Shown here piece by piece: positions 17,022 to 27,193 of a DNA stretch of 64,000 nt. The stretch comes from CBDFGQ01 sp965247295 (GTDB taxonomy: Bacteria; Chloroflexota; Dehalococcoidia; Lucifugimonadales; JAGWBF01): positions 62,001 to 126,000 of the forward strand of contig CBDFGQ010000007.1 of the NCBI GenBank assembly GCA_965247295.1. Reading direction: 5' to 3'. Each line of letters starts with the position of its first letter. Position 1 is the first letter of the stretch. The translations under genes and the position numbers were made by a program. The notes under the pieces are model-generated. The model saw nothing but the letters and a program-made list of their open reading frames with translations. It searched no databases and was not told the DNA's origin.

Positions 17022-17672
17022 ATGGAGATAATCTGGCTGGGCCATTCCTGTTTCCGTCTGCGTAGTGAGGCGCTTGCCATTGTCACCGACCCCTTCCCCG
17101 ATTCCATCGGCCTTAGTATGGGGGAGCTCCAGGCCATCGCGGTTACCGTGAGCAACCAACACGGCAACCACAGCTACTGGCAGGGCGTTGGGGGCGATCC
17201 GAAGGTCTTAAGAGGTCCCGGGGAATACGAGCTGGCGGGGATCTACACTACGGGGATCATGACTTCTGTTGGAGAGGGGCCATCGGACGGGAGCCGTAAT
17301 ACCGCCTACCTTATAGAAATGGAAAATCTCAGGCTCTGCCATCTGGGTGACATCGGCGAGGTTCTCTCAACCCGGCAGGTCGAGGCCCTGACTCCGGTGG
17401 ACGTGCTTTTCCTTCCGGCGGGCGGTGTTTGCACCGTGGATATATCCAAGGCAGTCGAGATGGTGCAGCGCCTGGAGCCCAAGGTCGTCATACCCATGCA
17501 TTACGCCCTGCCAGGTCTCAGGGCAGAGCTGAGGGGCCTGGACGTGCTTCTCAGGGAGATGGGATTGCGGGAGGTCCAGTCACAGGCCAGGCTGAATGTG
17601 TCGGCCTCCAGCCTACCACAGGAGATGCGGGTAGTGGTCCTGGAACCCCAGGGCGTATCGGGCCAGGGCTAG
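17022..17672 (+). CDS. MBL-fold metallo-hydrolase, UlaG-like
   Basis: A 216-residue protein of the Zn-dependent beta-lactamase-fold hydrolase family. Visible motifs are GHSCFRL near the N-terminus, VTDPFPDS, SNQHGNHSYW at the position of the metal-binding HxHxDH loop (degenerate, lacking the aspartate), CHLGDIG and PMHYAL. These proteins are predicted L-ascorbate-lactonase or phosphodiesterase-like hydrolases, but the true substrate is usually unknown. A strong TAGGAGGTAACTTC precedes the ATG. Confidence 0.75.
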   Translation: MEIIWLGHSCFRLRSEALAIVTDPFPDSIGLSMGELQAIAVTVSNQHGNHSYWQGVGGDPKVLRGPGEYELAGIYTTGIMTSVGEGPSDGSRNTAYLIEMENLRLCHLGDIGEVLSTRQVEALTPVDVLFLPAGGVCTVDISKAVEMVQRLEPKVVIPMHYALPGLRAELRGLDVLLREMGLREVQSQARLNVSASSLPQEMRVVVLEPQGVSGQG

Positions 17673-17685
17673 GTTTCGAGGTTCC

Positions 17686-18297
17686 CTAGAGGGCCTTACG
17701 TCGCCGCATCAAAAACAGGAGGACGCCACCTCCGGCCAGGGCCGCAATACCCGCCAGCAGCGCAATACGGGATAGATTGGGAACAGATGGGTCCCCGGGG
17801 ATAGGCAGATCCGGAATGGGAAGAGGTGTGGGAGTCGGCGTGAGCGTCGGTGTGGGCTCGGGCGTGGGCCCGGCCAGGGGAGCCTCCGGAAAGTGGAGGT
17901 CGAATCCGTTGTTGACCTGGATTCCACCTTGGAACTTGGCCGTTTCCTCGGCCTGGACGTCTCCGAAACCCGCAGTAGCGTGGAAGGTTATGGTCTTGTT
18001 GACGAACCTGTCGGTAGGCGGCTGCGCTTGAAGGGTGTACTTACCATTCTTGGTCAGGGATATCGGCCTGTCTTCGGGGGCGATGCCGGGGCGAGCCACG
18101 TTGGTCTGGTATGTATCGATCCTGGCAAATATCTCAATCCCGTCGGCGGCAGGCGTACCGCCGATGAAGACCCTACCGGTAAAGATGTTGGGTAGTGGTG
18201 GGGGGCCGCTCTCCTGCTTTGGCCCCGCTCCCACAAGCGTTCCCAGGGCCAGAACGTAGGCTGCAAGCAGTGCTATCGCGATCCGGTTAAGCCGCAC
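17686..18297 (-). CDS. Surface-anchored hypothetical protein with Thr/Pro-rich stalk
   Basis: A 203-residue protein starting at a GTG with GGGAGG 9-10 bases upstream. An N-terminal signal peptide (IAIALLAAYVLALGTLV) is followed by a beta-rich domain of about 110 residues, a proline/threonine linker (TPEPTPTLTPTPTP, residues about 143-160), then a C-terminal membrane helix (IALLAGIAALAGGGVLLFLM) with a basic RRRKAL tail. This topology places the domain outside the cell. A perfect TATAAT at 18394-18389 lies upstream with no convincing -35 box. No family recognised for the external domain. Confidence 0.7.
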   Translation of the reverse strand: MRLNRIAIALLAAYVLALGTLVGAGPKQESGPPPLPNIFTGRVFIGGTPAADGIEIFARIDTYQTNVARPGIAPEDRPISLTKNGKYTLQAQPPTDRFVNKTITFHATAGFGDVQAEETAKFQGGIQVNNGFDLHFPEAPLAGPTPEPTPTLTPTPTPLPIPDLPIPGDPSVPNLSRIALLAGIAALAGGGVLLFLMRRRKAL

Positions 18298-18475
18298 CTC
18301 TTCTTACCTCCCGATTCATCGGTCCCAACGGCCCCCTTCATCTCCCTTTGTGGGCGAGGTTTGAGGTGAGGGCCGAGCCAACGGGACTATTATATCCCCT
18401 GAGCAAGGGGAATATGAGGCGATTTCCCGACCTTTTGCGGGCATTTTGCCAGACACAACATAGGCTGTTAAAGGA

Positions 18476-18506
18476 GGAGCCCTCCCCTTTTAGTGAGGAG
18501 GGCTCC
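18476..18506 (-). terminator. Hairpin downstream of the large surface-protein gene
   Basis: A perfect 10-base stem, GGAGCCCTCC and GGAGGGCTCC, with an 11-base loop, starts 28 bases after the stop at 18534. On the minus strand it is followed by TCCTTTAAC, a poor U-tract. It is probably a terminator or 3'-end stabiliser. Confidence 0.55.
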
Positions 18507-18533
18507 CACCTTTCTGTCCAGGTTATTCAGGGA

Positions 18534-21500
18534 CTATGGGACCAGGGTCCCGGCTTTATCGGCCCACACCCAGTATCCGGAGCCTACCTTGAGGTCTGGA
18601 GTAGCCGCGGTATCTGGTATCGACTTGTTCCAGGTGTTGGCGCCGGGGTCCCAGGTTATGGCGGCGGACCAGGTTATGCCGGAGAGGTAGTCGTCAGGGT
18701 CTATGGTAGTCCCCGACGTCGGCACAGTCAGATCGATCACGGGCATCAGGTTCCAGCCCTTCTCGAGGTCTAGGGTGGGTGGGAAGGCCTGGATCGAGAC
18801 CTTCGGCCGTATTTCAATCTGGAGGTCCACGAATGCGGTGGTCTCTATCCAGTAGGCGTGCCGTGAGTCGATGGAGCTCAGGGTACTCCCCTCGGCGATG
18901 TCCCCGGTGGCGTTCCTGAAGGCCACCAGCCACGGCCCCATCGGGTCGCTGGGATCGTAGGTGGCCACCGTCCTGATGTTGATGTTCCCGCCTAGGACCG
19001 CGTCCAAGGCCATGTTCTCAGGGTCGCTGGGCAGGGATATGAGGTTCAGGCCGGGCCTGAGCTGCCTCTTGAACTTGGCCCGCTCCTGGATCTTGAAGTC
19101 AAAGGAGAAGGTGGTGGAGACGTCGCTCCCCGGGCTGATGCTGGTGTTGCCCACCTCATCCTTGGCCTTCAGCTTCAGCGTGTAGCTTCCCACCGCCAGG
19201 CCCACACCCGCCCAGCCAAAGGTATCGTCGTCGACCCTGGCGGTCTGGGTAATCGCGTCGGTCTCCGTCCCGTCGGGCATCACCAGGGTAATCGAGGTCA
19301 GCTCCACCTTCTTGTGGCTGTCCGGATTGACGTCGGACGTGACGGTGTCTGGGGTGAACTTGCGCTCCTTGCCCTCGTCGGCGAAGTCGATGTTTATGGA
19401 CGGGCTGGAGATATCCGTCTCGTCAGTTACCGTCGTCTTGATCAACGGCGTCAGAGTGAACCCGGGATTCTTGCCGTCGTTCAGGGCGTTGTCGAACTCC
19501 ACCAGCAGGCTTCCGGACACAAGCTTGCCGTCGCTGCCGTCGGGGTCGGTATTGCCCTTGGTGGCGGCGTTCCCCGCCAGGTCCGTCACCGTGACCTTGA
19601 TGTTGACCAGGCCCCGGGGGTTCCCAACGAAGTTACTGACCTTGAGGGTTGCCTCCCAGCTGTTGGTGCCGGTCAGCTTGAACTTCCCGTCCAGGGCCTC
19701 CTGGGTCTCCGTGGTGCGAGTGGACGCCTGCTCCAGCCCGGTGCCGGCCGCATCCCCCGTCAGGTAGCGTGCCGTCCCCGTGGGGGTCACCGAGGCCTCG
19801 TTGGAGGTGACCAGGATCTTTACCTCGCTTCTGCTTACGGTGTTGCTGGCCGCTGCCAGATCCGCCACAAGGCCAACGGTTATCGAGGGTGCCAGTTTGT
19901 CCAGCACCTTGGGGGCGGCAGCGCCCGTTACCGTCACGCTCTCGTTGGCGTCGGGGCCAGACTGGTCCTGGAGCTTGCCCACCAACTCCACCTTGGGCTT
20001 GGCGTCGGTGGCCAGCGGGGTGCCCAGGGTCAGGAGCACCCCCTGCTCCTTGGTCGTGGTATTCAGCTTGCCCACCGTCACACTGGCGGGCGGGCTGGAG
20101 CCGCTGATGTCGAACATCGCGGTGGTGACCGTCGCGGCGTCTATCTCGCCCAGGCCGTCGCCGACGTTGAAGATGATCGATATGGTATCCGTGGCGGTAT
20201 TCTTGTCGATCAGCTGGCCTAGGGTGGGGTTCTCGATGGTGTAGCTGTCCCCGTCGTCCCAGTCCTGGTCGGCTGAGCAGCTCGACGTGCAGCCCCCTCC
20301 GGCCGACGTGTTCGTTATGGAGGTAAGGGTGAGCTGCGTCTCCGAGTCCACCGTGTCTATCGTGGCGGTCCAGCCGGCGTCCACGTTGGTCACCTTGTCG
20401 CCGGCCTTGGCCTTGTTGACCTTGAACTTGGCGCTGCTGTCTGTCAGTGTTGCGCGCGCCTGACCGTCCGTGGCAGTGGAGGCCCCCGTGATGTTCACCG
20501 AAAGCCTGTCGTCTATGACTCCGCCCGACTTGGCACCGATGGAGGCCAGCGCCGGCGCCGCGGTGTCCACCTTGAACTCGAACTTGTTGGCGGTCGTGCC
20601 CCGGACTGCCGGATTCGCGTCCCCCTGGGTCTTCGAGATGGCGCTCCTGGTGTCGGCTGCCTTGGGCCCGTTGCCTACCTTGTCGGTCACGGTCACGTAC
20701 CAGTTGTACGTGGCGTCCACCAGGTCCGATGTGGGACTGGTACTGGCCCTGAACCCGTTGGATATTGGGTCCTTCACAACCGTGCCGACACTGAATTTAG
20801 AACCGGCCACGATGTTGATGCCGCTTGCCGTTATGCCCGAGCCCGCGTCGGTGATGATGGCCCTCAGGGTGGGCCGCGTGCTGCTGTTGATGGACTTGTC
20901 ACCCGGCAGCTCAAGGGTTAGGGCCGGGGCGGTGAGGTCCACTTTGGCCATCTTACTAACGGTGGCCGCGTTGCCGCTGGCGTCCGCGGCGTCCTTGTAT
21001 AATACGGTGATGGTCTCTCCATCGCTCACGGGCAGTATCCGTTTGAGGTACAATTCGTCACTGCTGTTAGTGGAGAGCCCCAACAGTTGCGCTGATCGCT
21101 CTACCCGGTTTCCGACCGAGGTGTTGTTATCAGCTGTGTCCAGGGCCTCTACCAGTGAGGCTACGGTGGTGACCTCCGTGGTCTCCGCCGCCGACTTGAT
21201 ATCCTGAAAGTCCGCGAGGCTGAAGAGGGCAAAGGTGCCGGAGTACTTGTTGCTGTCTGCCTTTGTCTCGTCGCCGGTGCCGTTTCCGTCGTGAGCCTGG
21301 GCGATGGACGTAGGCGTGCTCAAACTGACCAGGCTCTTTAACCGTTCCTTTACGTCATACTTGAACTCTACGAGCAGGACCTCGCCATCCGTGCCTATGA
21401 AATCTCTGAAAGTGATCAGGCCCGAGTCCGCAAAGGTCTCGAGCACGTTGTGTCCAACGTTGCCTATTTGGATCTTGGTCACGGCGTCCAGCGGAGAATT

Positions 21501-22281
21501 CGTCGAAGGTATCGTCTGGTCGTACTCGGAGAACTTGTAGGTGATCGCGACGGCGTCTGCGCCGACCTTATTCGTGTCAGCACTGATGATGACCTTCGCG
21601 ATGCCGTTGCCGATGGTATTGAGTGTTACGCCTTTATCACCACCGCCGGGGTTAAATGCCGTACCCCCCGCCACTTTCACGGAGATGTCGGCAGCATCAA
21701 GAGCCCCGTCAGGGGGGTCAGGATCGCCGTCGCGGGCGAGTTTGCCCAGGGTGAAGGTCTGGAAGTCATTGTATGTGAACTTCATCTTTGAGCCCGTCGT
21801 GAGTCTGACGTCTGCAACCGACACCGTCACATTATCACTGGCCAAAGATGTTATCGTGAGGTCGTCGGTAAATGCAGTACCGCCTGGGGCATGGAAAACG
21901 GCCGATATGTCTTCGCCACTTATTCTTCCGTCGCCGTTCCGGTCCTTAACGGCCGTCGTCAGGGTGAAATCCCCAGCACCGGCGGCTGAGACCTGGGTAA
22001 CGGTGATGGCCTGCTCTTTACTTCGTTACTACAGTGCCGTCGAAGTTTTCGGTTACCGATATTTCGCCCTCGAGTATGGTGGAGCCAGCGGTGATGTCCA
22101 CGGAGTTGATCCCGCCGCCGTCGCCGATGGTATAGCGTAGCACCCCACTCCGAACACTGCTGAGGTCGCTATCCTCGACGGTGAACGTCACAATGTGATT
22201 GTCTGCCGACTGGGTGGAGGGGGCCTTGTCCGAGTAGTACCGTACCCCCAGGGTCGAGGCGCCGCCGGCCAGGGTTACTTT
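18534..22281 (-). CDS. Very large cell-surface protein with Ig-like modules, frameshifted near the N-terminus
   Basis: The main frame (18534-21845 and on to about 22025) encodes over 1,100 residues, rich in Thr, Ser, Asp and Gly, of Ig/cadherin-like bacterial surface modules (VTDKVGNGPKAADT, VTVTDLAGNAATKG). Near the N-terminus are calcium-loop-like stretches DRNGDGRISGEDI and DGALDAADI. The last 200 residues repeat a G(L/W)NLxxLP motif twice, ending in a GSGYWVWADKAGTLVP tail. Similarity continues upstream in another frame (GVRYYSDKAPSTQSADN) up to 22281, so a one-base insertion near 22028 is likely. No signal peptide is visible; the true N-terminus is unresolved. Adhesin or S-layer-like role is inferred. 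Confidence 0.7.
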
Positions 22282-22433
22282 CTAAGATACGTCCATTGTG
22301 GAACAAGGTTACAGGCCCGCCCTGGCCCCGATTGAGGGGTAGCGAGCCCTGGGGACTACCGATGGATCCGCCTGTGCCGAAATATACTTAGAATAGTGCA
22401 TGCCAGATCCTCTCCTGGTCGAGACTGCCCCTA

Positions 22434-22463
22434 TTAATAACACTGTCCGGTTTTCATTGTCAA
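22434..22463 (-). promoter_or_regulatory. Candidate promoter for the large surface-protein gene
   Basis: On the minus strand: perfect TTGACA (22463-22458), 18 bases, TATTAA (22439-22434). It is followed by AGGAGAGG and, 7 bases on, an ATG at 22401. That ATG opens a frame of only 30 codons with no signal sequence, which suggests that the beginning of the surface gene has been rearranged or contains further frame errors. Confidence 0.55.
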
Positions 22464-22738
22464 GGTTTTGATTATGGCTTTTCTCATTCAAAATGACCCC
22501 ACTCGATACGCCCTCGAGGCCTTCTCCCACCACCCACTCTACGGTATCTACCACATAGTTATGTCACGAAGGGCGAACCCCTTCGTCAGAAGCCTTTGCG
22601 GACTATACTAGGAAACGCATCGGTTGTCAAGGGGTGAGTGCAGGCCCTTACGTACCTTTCCCGTGGCCTCTCCAGCTAGCGTCAGCGGTCCGGTCTGGAG
22701 GCCCTCAGGGCACACTACCAGGGATGGATTTGTCTCCT

Positions 22739-22919
22739 CCGCTTCGACGGGGGGAAGCTAGGATGGGGAAGAGTAGGTCCACCCCCTTCCCCTGGACGGG
22801 GAAAGGCTTCCTCTTGAGCTCAGCCAAACGGTCAGGATGGGGGTGGAAGGCAAGGGTGGGGGAGAGGAGGTTTCTTGCGTCCCGTCCCCCTGGATGGGGG
22901 ACGGCTAGGATGGGGGTGA
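22739..22919. repeat. Three hairpin units with TGGAY-type loops between rho and the surface gene
   Basis: The 22282-22947 gap holds the surface-gene promoter and a cluster of GC-rich hairpins. The best is CCGTCCCCC-TGGAT-GGGGGACGG (22882-22904, perfect 9-base stem). A second has TTCCCC-TGGAC-GGGGAA (22787-22803). A third, weaker one is GCTTC...GAAGC near 22741. Each is followed at differing distance by AGGATGGGG. They may act in ending rho transcription, or be REP-like elements. Confidence 0.55.
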
Positions 22920-22947
22920 TACGATGGGGTCACGGTTCCCGGGGAAC

Positions 22948-24234
22948 CTAGGCTTCCTTGGAGAGGTTTGCCAGGAACTCGTGATTGGTGGGGTACTTGG
23001 ATAGGCGCTCCAGGACTCGCTCGGTGGCGTCTGCCGTGTTGACAGAGTCGGAGGAGAGGAGGGAGACCATTCGCCTGAGTAGATAGACCTGCTTCCGTGT
23101 GGCCTCGTCGAAGAAGAGCTCCTCCCTTCGGGTGCCGCTACGCTGTATATCAATGGCCGGGAAGAAGCGCCGCTCCGCCAGGCGGCGGTCCAGGTGCAGC
23201 TCCAGGTTTCCCGTGCCCTTGAATTCCTCGTAGATGACCTCGTCCATGCGGCTACCGGTATCCACAAGGCAGTTTGCGATGATGGTGAGGCTCCCACCCT
23301 CCTCCACGTTTCGGGCGGCCCCAAAGAACCGTTTGGAAGGGTAAAGGGCCACTGGGTCTATGCCACCCGACAGGGTGCGGCCGCTGCTGGGGACGGCCAG
23401 GTTGTATGCCCTGGTGAACCGGGTGATGCTGTCCATGAGGATCACCACGTCTACCCCGCTCTCCACCAGGCGCTTGGCTCGCTCAATGGCCAGCTCCCCC
23501 ACTCGGCACTGGTCCTCCACAGACTCGTCGAAGGTAGAGCTGAAAACCTGTCCATTAACTGACCGGCGCATGTCCGTGACCTCTTCGGGCCGCTCGCCGA
23601 TCAGCACCACCATGAGCTGCGCCTTGGGAAAGTTGGTGGTGACGCCGTTGGCTATGTGTTTCAGCACGGTGGTCTTACCGGCCTTGGGGGGGGACACGAT
23701 GAGTCCCCTTTGCCCCAGGCCAATTGGCGCAAACAGGTCTATCATCCTGGTGGTCAGATTATTGGGGTCGGTCTCCAGCACTATCTGTTCGTCGGGAAAG
23801 ATGGGCGTGAGGTGTTCGAAGGAGGCCCTGGATCGGGCGCTTTCGGGGTCCAGGCCGTTCACCTTTTCCACCCTCACCAGACCAAAGTATCTCTCACCGT
23901 CCTTGGGAGGCCTGACCTGGCCGGTGACGGTATCGCCGGTCCTCAGGCCGAACCGCCTTATCTGGGACTGGGAAACGTACACGTCGCCCGCCGCAGGGCG
24001 CAGCCCATCTTGGCGGAGAAAGCCGTACCCCTCTCCCATGATCTCCAGGGTCCCGGTAGCCATGAGGGACTGCTGGTCCGAGTACAGCTGCATGACACGC
24101 TGGAGAATGTCTTCCCTGCGCAGGTTGGCCAGGAGGGTACCGTTTTCGGCGCCCACCTCTTGGGCGACGACGATCAACTCCTCCTTGCTTTTCCCATCCA
24201 GATCGGCTACGTGTAACACCCGTTGTGTGGTCAT
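22948..24234 (-). CDS. rho: Transcription termination factor Rho
   Basis: A 428-residue Rho: N-terminal helical domain (KSKEELIVVAQEVGAENGTLLANLRREDIL), RNA-binding cold-shock fold with GYGFLRQDGLRP, then the RecA-like ATPase with Walker A PKAGKTTVLKH, Walker B DVVILMDSITR, and the Q/R loops (GGIDPVALYPSKRFFGAARN split in two motifs). It translocates on nascent RNA and ends transcription. I start at the ATG at 24234, preceded by GAAGAGGTG; the frame extends upstream to 24324. Palindrome GGTTCCC-G-GGGAACC (22934-22948) overlaps its stop codon. Confidence 0.97.
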   Translation of the reverse strand: MTTQRVLHVADLDGKSKEELIVVAQEVGAENGTLLANLRREDILQRVMQLYSDQQSLMATGTLEIMGEGYGFLRQDGLRPAAGDVYVSQSQIRRFGLRTGDTVTGQVRPPKDGERYFGLVRVEKVNGLDPESARSRASFEHLTPIFPDEQIVLETDPNNLTTRMIDLFAPIGLGQRGLIVSPPKAGKTTVLKHIANGVTTNFPKAQLMVVLIGERPEEVTDMRRSVNGQVFSSTFDESVEDQCRVGELAIERAKRLVESGVDVVILMDSITRFTRAYNLAVPSSGRTLSGGIDPVALYPSKRFFGAARNVEEGGSLTIIANCLVDTGSRMDEVIYEEFKGTGNLELHLDRRLAERRFFPAIDIQRSGTRREELFFDEATRKQVYLLRRMVSLLSSDSVNTADATERVLERLSKYPTNHEFLANLSKEA

Positions 24235-24399
24235 GGGATTCACCTCTTCCAGGAACCGTCTTCTATATTTTCCTCTAGCCCAACTGCCGGCCCGATGGTG
24301 GGCAGTTCCGCTCCCAGCCGGCATGCCTCTCCAACCCAGCTACCCTACCTGGGACACCATAGGCAGACCCCGCCAGCCGCTCCTGACCCAAACGAGGGT

Positions 24400-25056
24400 T
24401 CACGATGGAGCTCGCTGCCAGTCCTGGAGGAAGCGGGACTGACCTGCATCGGTGAGGGGGTGCTTAGCCATCTGCATGAGTACGCCGAAGGGAAGGGTGC
24501 ATATGTCGGCGCCAGCTTTAGCTGCCAGGATGCAGTGGAGGGGATGGCGTATGCTGGCGGCCATCACCTTGGTCTTGATGTCGTACCGCCGGTATACGGA
24601 TACGATGTCCTCCACCACCCCCATGCCATCGTGCCCTATGTCGTCTAGCCGCCCAACGAAGGGGCTGACAACAGTGGCGCCTGCCTGGGCGCCCAGCAGG
24701 GCCTGGTTCACCGAGAAGCACAGGGTCTGATTTACCTTTATATTATTACCGGTTAGCACCGCCATGGCTTCGATTCCTGTAATGGTACTGGGTAGCTTGA
24801 CCCAGGGGTTGGGGATCCACTCGGCGATGTCGTGGCCTTCCGTTATCATGCCCTCCACGTCGGAGCTGATCACTTCCACCGATATGGGGCCATCGATGAT
24901 CTCGGCTATCTCCTGCACCGCGGACTTATACGCATCCCGCCGTCCGATGCCCTCCTTGGCCGCTAGGGAAGGGTTAGTGGTGACGCCCCTTATGACGCCG
25001 AGCCTGGCGCCCTGGCGAATTTGGTCTATATTGGCCGTGTCAAGGAATAACTGCAT
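24400..25056 (-). CDS. Transaldolase / fructose-6-phosphate aldolase family protein
   Basis: A 218-residue protein of the short transaldolase (MipB/TalC) family. It begins MQLFLDTANIDQIRQ, has TTNPSL, the Schiff-base lysine in WVKLPST, NQTLCFSVNQALLGAQAGA and SPFVGRLDD. It probably transfers dihydroxyacetone units in the pentose phosphate pathway or cleaves fructose 6-phosphate; sequence alone does not separate the two. The ATG at 25056 has GGGAGG 4-5 bases upstream; a GTG lies one codon before. Gap 24235-24399 upstream of rho has a small inverted repeat (AACTGCC...GGCAGTT) and no gene. Confidence 0.88.
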   Translation of the reverse strand: MQLFLDTANIDQIRQGARLGVIRGVTTNPSLAAKEGIGRRDAYKSAVQEIAEIIDGPISVEVISSDVEGMITEGHDIAEWIPNPWVKLPSTITGIEAMAVLTGNNIKVNQTLCFSVNQALLGAQAGATVVSPFVGRLDDIGHDGMGVVEDIVSVYRRYDIKTKVMAASIRHPLHCILAAKAGADICTLPFGVLMQMAKHPLTDAGQSRFLQDWQRAPS

Positions 25057-25175
25057 CACGCCTCCCGATTATCAACGGGCCCCCGACGTTTAGTCGACGT
25101 AATCCGATCTACCTGCATGGCCGAAGTTCTACGACATATCACTGGAAGACCTCAAGCTAGCCAATGTACCTCTCG

Positions 25176-26807
25176 TTACAGGGGCAATGGTGGCTGGGCC
25201 CCTTCCCTGAGGGTCACCTTTGCGGCGCCGATAAACTCCCGAAATAGGGGATGGGGGCGGTTCGGCCTGGAAAGGAATTCGGGATGGAACTGCACGCCCA
25301 CCATGAAAGGGTCCCCCGCGACCTCGGTGATCTCCACCAGATTGCCATCGGGGGATAGCCCGCCGGCCAGGAGGCCGTTTTCCTCCAGTGACTCCCGAAA
25401 TGTGTTGTTGAGCTCGTACCGGTGGCGGTGCCGCTCGTAGACCAGGTCCTGTCCATAAGCAACGTGGGCCATGCTATTCTCCGTGAGGTGACAGGGATAG
25501 AGGCCGAGGCGCATGGTGCCCCCTTTGTCGGTGACGGAGCGCTGCTCGGGCATGATGTCTATAACGGGGTAGGGGGTGTCGGGGTCTATCTCCGAGGAGT
25601 TGGCGCCCTTCAGCCCCAACACGTTCCGGGCGTATTCCACCACCATGGCCTGAAGGCCCAGGCACAGTCCGAAATAGGGGATCTTGTTCTCACGGGCGTA
25701 GCGGGCCGTCTCTATCATCCCTTCCACGCCCCTCGAGCCGAATCCCCCCGGCACCACGATGCCAGAGGCGGACTTTAGCAGGGAATCGGGCCCATCCCTC
25801 TCGATGTCCTCCGAATGTATCCACTGGATCTCAATGTCCCGGTCATGGAAAAGCCCGGCGTGCCTTAGGGCTTCCTTGACCGATATATAGGAATCGGGCA
25901 GCTCGACGTACTTTCCAACCAGGGCGATTGGCACCGTGTCCTTGGGTTCGCACATGCGCTCGACCATGGATGCCCATTCGCTCATGTCCCTGCCATGGTG
26001 CCCCACCTTCAGGGAGTTGACGAGAAGGTCGCCCAATCCGTACTCCTCCAGTATGAGAGGTACCTCGTATACCTGGGGAACGGTAAGAAGGGGGAAGACG
26101 GCATCCCTGGGGACGTCACAGAATAGAGAAAGCTTGTCCTTGATGGAGTCCGGCATGGGACTGTCGCTGCGGCATATAATGGCATCTGGCTGTATGCCGA
26201 TGCTCCTGAGCTCCTTGACACTATGCTGGGTGGGCTTCGTCTTCAGCTCCCCAGTGGCGGACATGTAGGGCAGGAGGGTCAAGTGGACGTAGATGACATT
26301 TTCCCTTCCCACGTCGTTACGCATCTGCCGGATGGCTTCCAGAAAGGGCAGACCCTCGATGTCGCCTACTGTGCCCCCCACCTCCACCACGATCACCTCG
26401 GCCTCCGAGTGTTCCGCCAGTTCCCTGATTCTGCCCTTTATCTCGTTGGTCACGTGGGGCACGGCCTGTATGGTGCCGCCCAGAAAGTCCCCCTTCCGTT
26501 CTTTGCCCAAGAGGGACATGTACACCTGCCCCGCCGTGAGGTTGGACAGTCTGGTGAGCTCAAGGTCTGTGAACCGCTCGTAGTGCCCCAGGTCCATATC
26601 CGTCTCACTGCCGTCTTTGGTGACAAAGACTTCACCGTGCTGGTAAGGAGACATGGTGCCCGGGTCCACGTTTAGATAGGGGTCGAGTTTCATGACCGAT
26701 ATGGAGATGCCTCTGCTTTTGAGTATGCGTCCTATGGAAGCGACGGTGATCCCCTTGCCCACGGAGCTGACAACTCCACCTGTCACGAAAACGTACTTAG
26801 CACTCAT
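25176..26807 (-). CDS. pyrG: CTP synthase
   Basis: A full-length 543-residue CTP synthase. The N-terminal synthetase domain begins YVFVTGGVVSSVGKGI and has KLDPYLNVDPGTMSPYQHGE; the C-terminal class I glutamine amidotransferase has the nucleophile motif PYFGLCLGLQ and the later HPEF. It makes CTP from UTP and glutamine. It has a consensus promoter about 115 bases upstream. No Bacillus-type PyrG attenuation leader is obvious. Confidence 0.97.
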   Translation of the reverse strand: MSAKYVFVTGGVVSSVGKGITVASIGRILKSRGISISVMKLDPYLNVDPGTMSPYQHGEVFVTKDGSETDMDLGHYERFTDLELTRLSNLTAGQVYMSLLGKERKGDFLGGTIQAVPHVTNEIKGRIRELAEHSEAEVIVVEVGGTVGDIEGLPFLEAIRQMRNDVGRENVIYVHLTLLPYMSATGELKTKPTQHSVKELRSIGIQPDAIICRSDSPMPDSIKDKLSLFCDVPRDAVFPLLTVPQVYEVPLILEEYGLGDLLVNSLKVGHHGRDMSEWASMVERMCEPKDTVPIALVGKYVELPDSYISVKEALRHAGLFHDRDIEIQWIHSEDIERDGPDSLLKSASGIVVPGGFGSRGVEGMIETARYARENKIPYFGLCLGLQAMVVEYARNVLGLKGANSSEIDPDTPYPVIDIMPEQRSVTDKGGTMRLGLYPCHLTENSMAHVAYGQDLVYERHRHRYELNNTFRESLEENGLLAGGLSPDGNLVEITEVAGDPFMVGVQFHPEFLSRPNRPHPLFREFIGAAKVTLREGAQPPLPL

Positions 26808-26923
26808 AGGTCAGCAAACGTGTCTTCACCAAGGAGAGCGCCCTTTCGCACTTGGAAGAACCAATGGGGTAAATGTGGGCGGGTGTGGGTGGCTGACACA
26901 ACCTGAAGCGAGTCTCCATTGCG

Positions 26924-26953
26924 ATTATAGGGGTGGTTTTCCTCGCGTGTCAA
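26924..26953 (-). promoter_or_regulatory. Consensus promoter for pyrG
   Basis: On the minus strand: perfect TTGACA (26953-26948), 18-base spacer, perfect TATAAT (26929-26924). Leader to pyrG is about 110 bases. The strongest sigma70-type match in the window. Confidence 0.7.
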
Positions 26954-27045
26954 GAGGATGTGTGGGGTGGAGCGTGGCAAAACAGTGGAGGTTAAAACAC
27001 TACGGCTGCGTTCGTTGGCGGAGTGGGCGTCGGTCCTCAATCCTG

Positions 27046-27074
27046 TTGCGTGAGGTTGTGGTGGCTGATAGAAT
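27046..27074 (+). promoter_or_regulatory. Candidate promoter for tRNA-Lys
   Basis: TTGCGT (27046-27051), 17 bases, TAGAAT (27069-27074), about 43 bases before the mature tRNA 5' end. Confidence 0.5.
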
Positions 27075-27116
27075 CGTGGTGCAGGTGGCTTAGGGGAGTA
27101 CAGTGTCGTGCTATAT

Positions 27117-27193
27117 GGGCCGTTAGCTCAGCCTGGAAGAGCACCGGACTTTTAATCCGGGTGTCCAGGGTTCGAATCCCTGACGGCCCACCA
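27117..27193 (+). tRNA. tRNA-Lys (anticodon TTT), CCA encoded
   Basis: The sequence folds into a complete cloverleaf: acceptor GGGCCGT pairs with ACGGCCC, D arm GCTC...GAGC, anticodon stem CCGGA/TCCGG with loop CTTTTAA giving anticodon TTT (lysine), and T arm CAGGG-TTCGAAT-CCCTG. The 3' CCA is in the DNA. It stands alone, not in a tRNA cluster. Confidence 0.97.

Noticed and set aside
19314..20222. 302-codon plus-strand frame
   Set aside because: Antisense to the large surface protein; composition is a shadow of its repeats.
22309..22554. 81-codon minus-strand frame upstream of the surface gene
   Set aside because: It runs through the predicted promoter; only its last 30 codons follow the RBS, and they encode no signal or domain.
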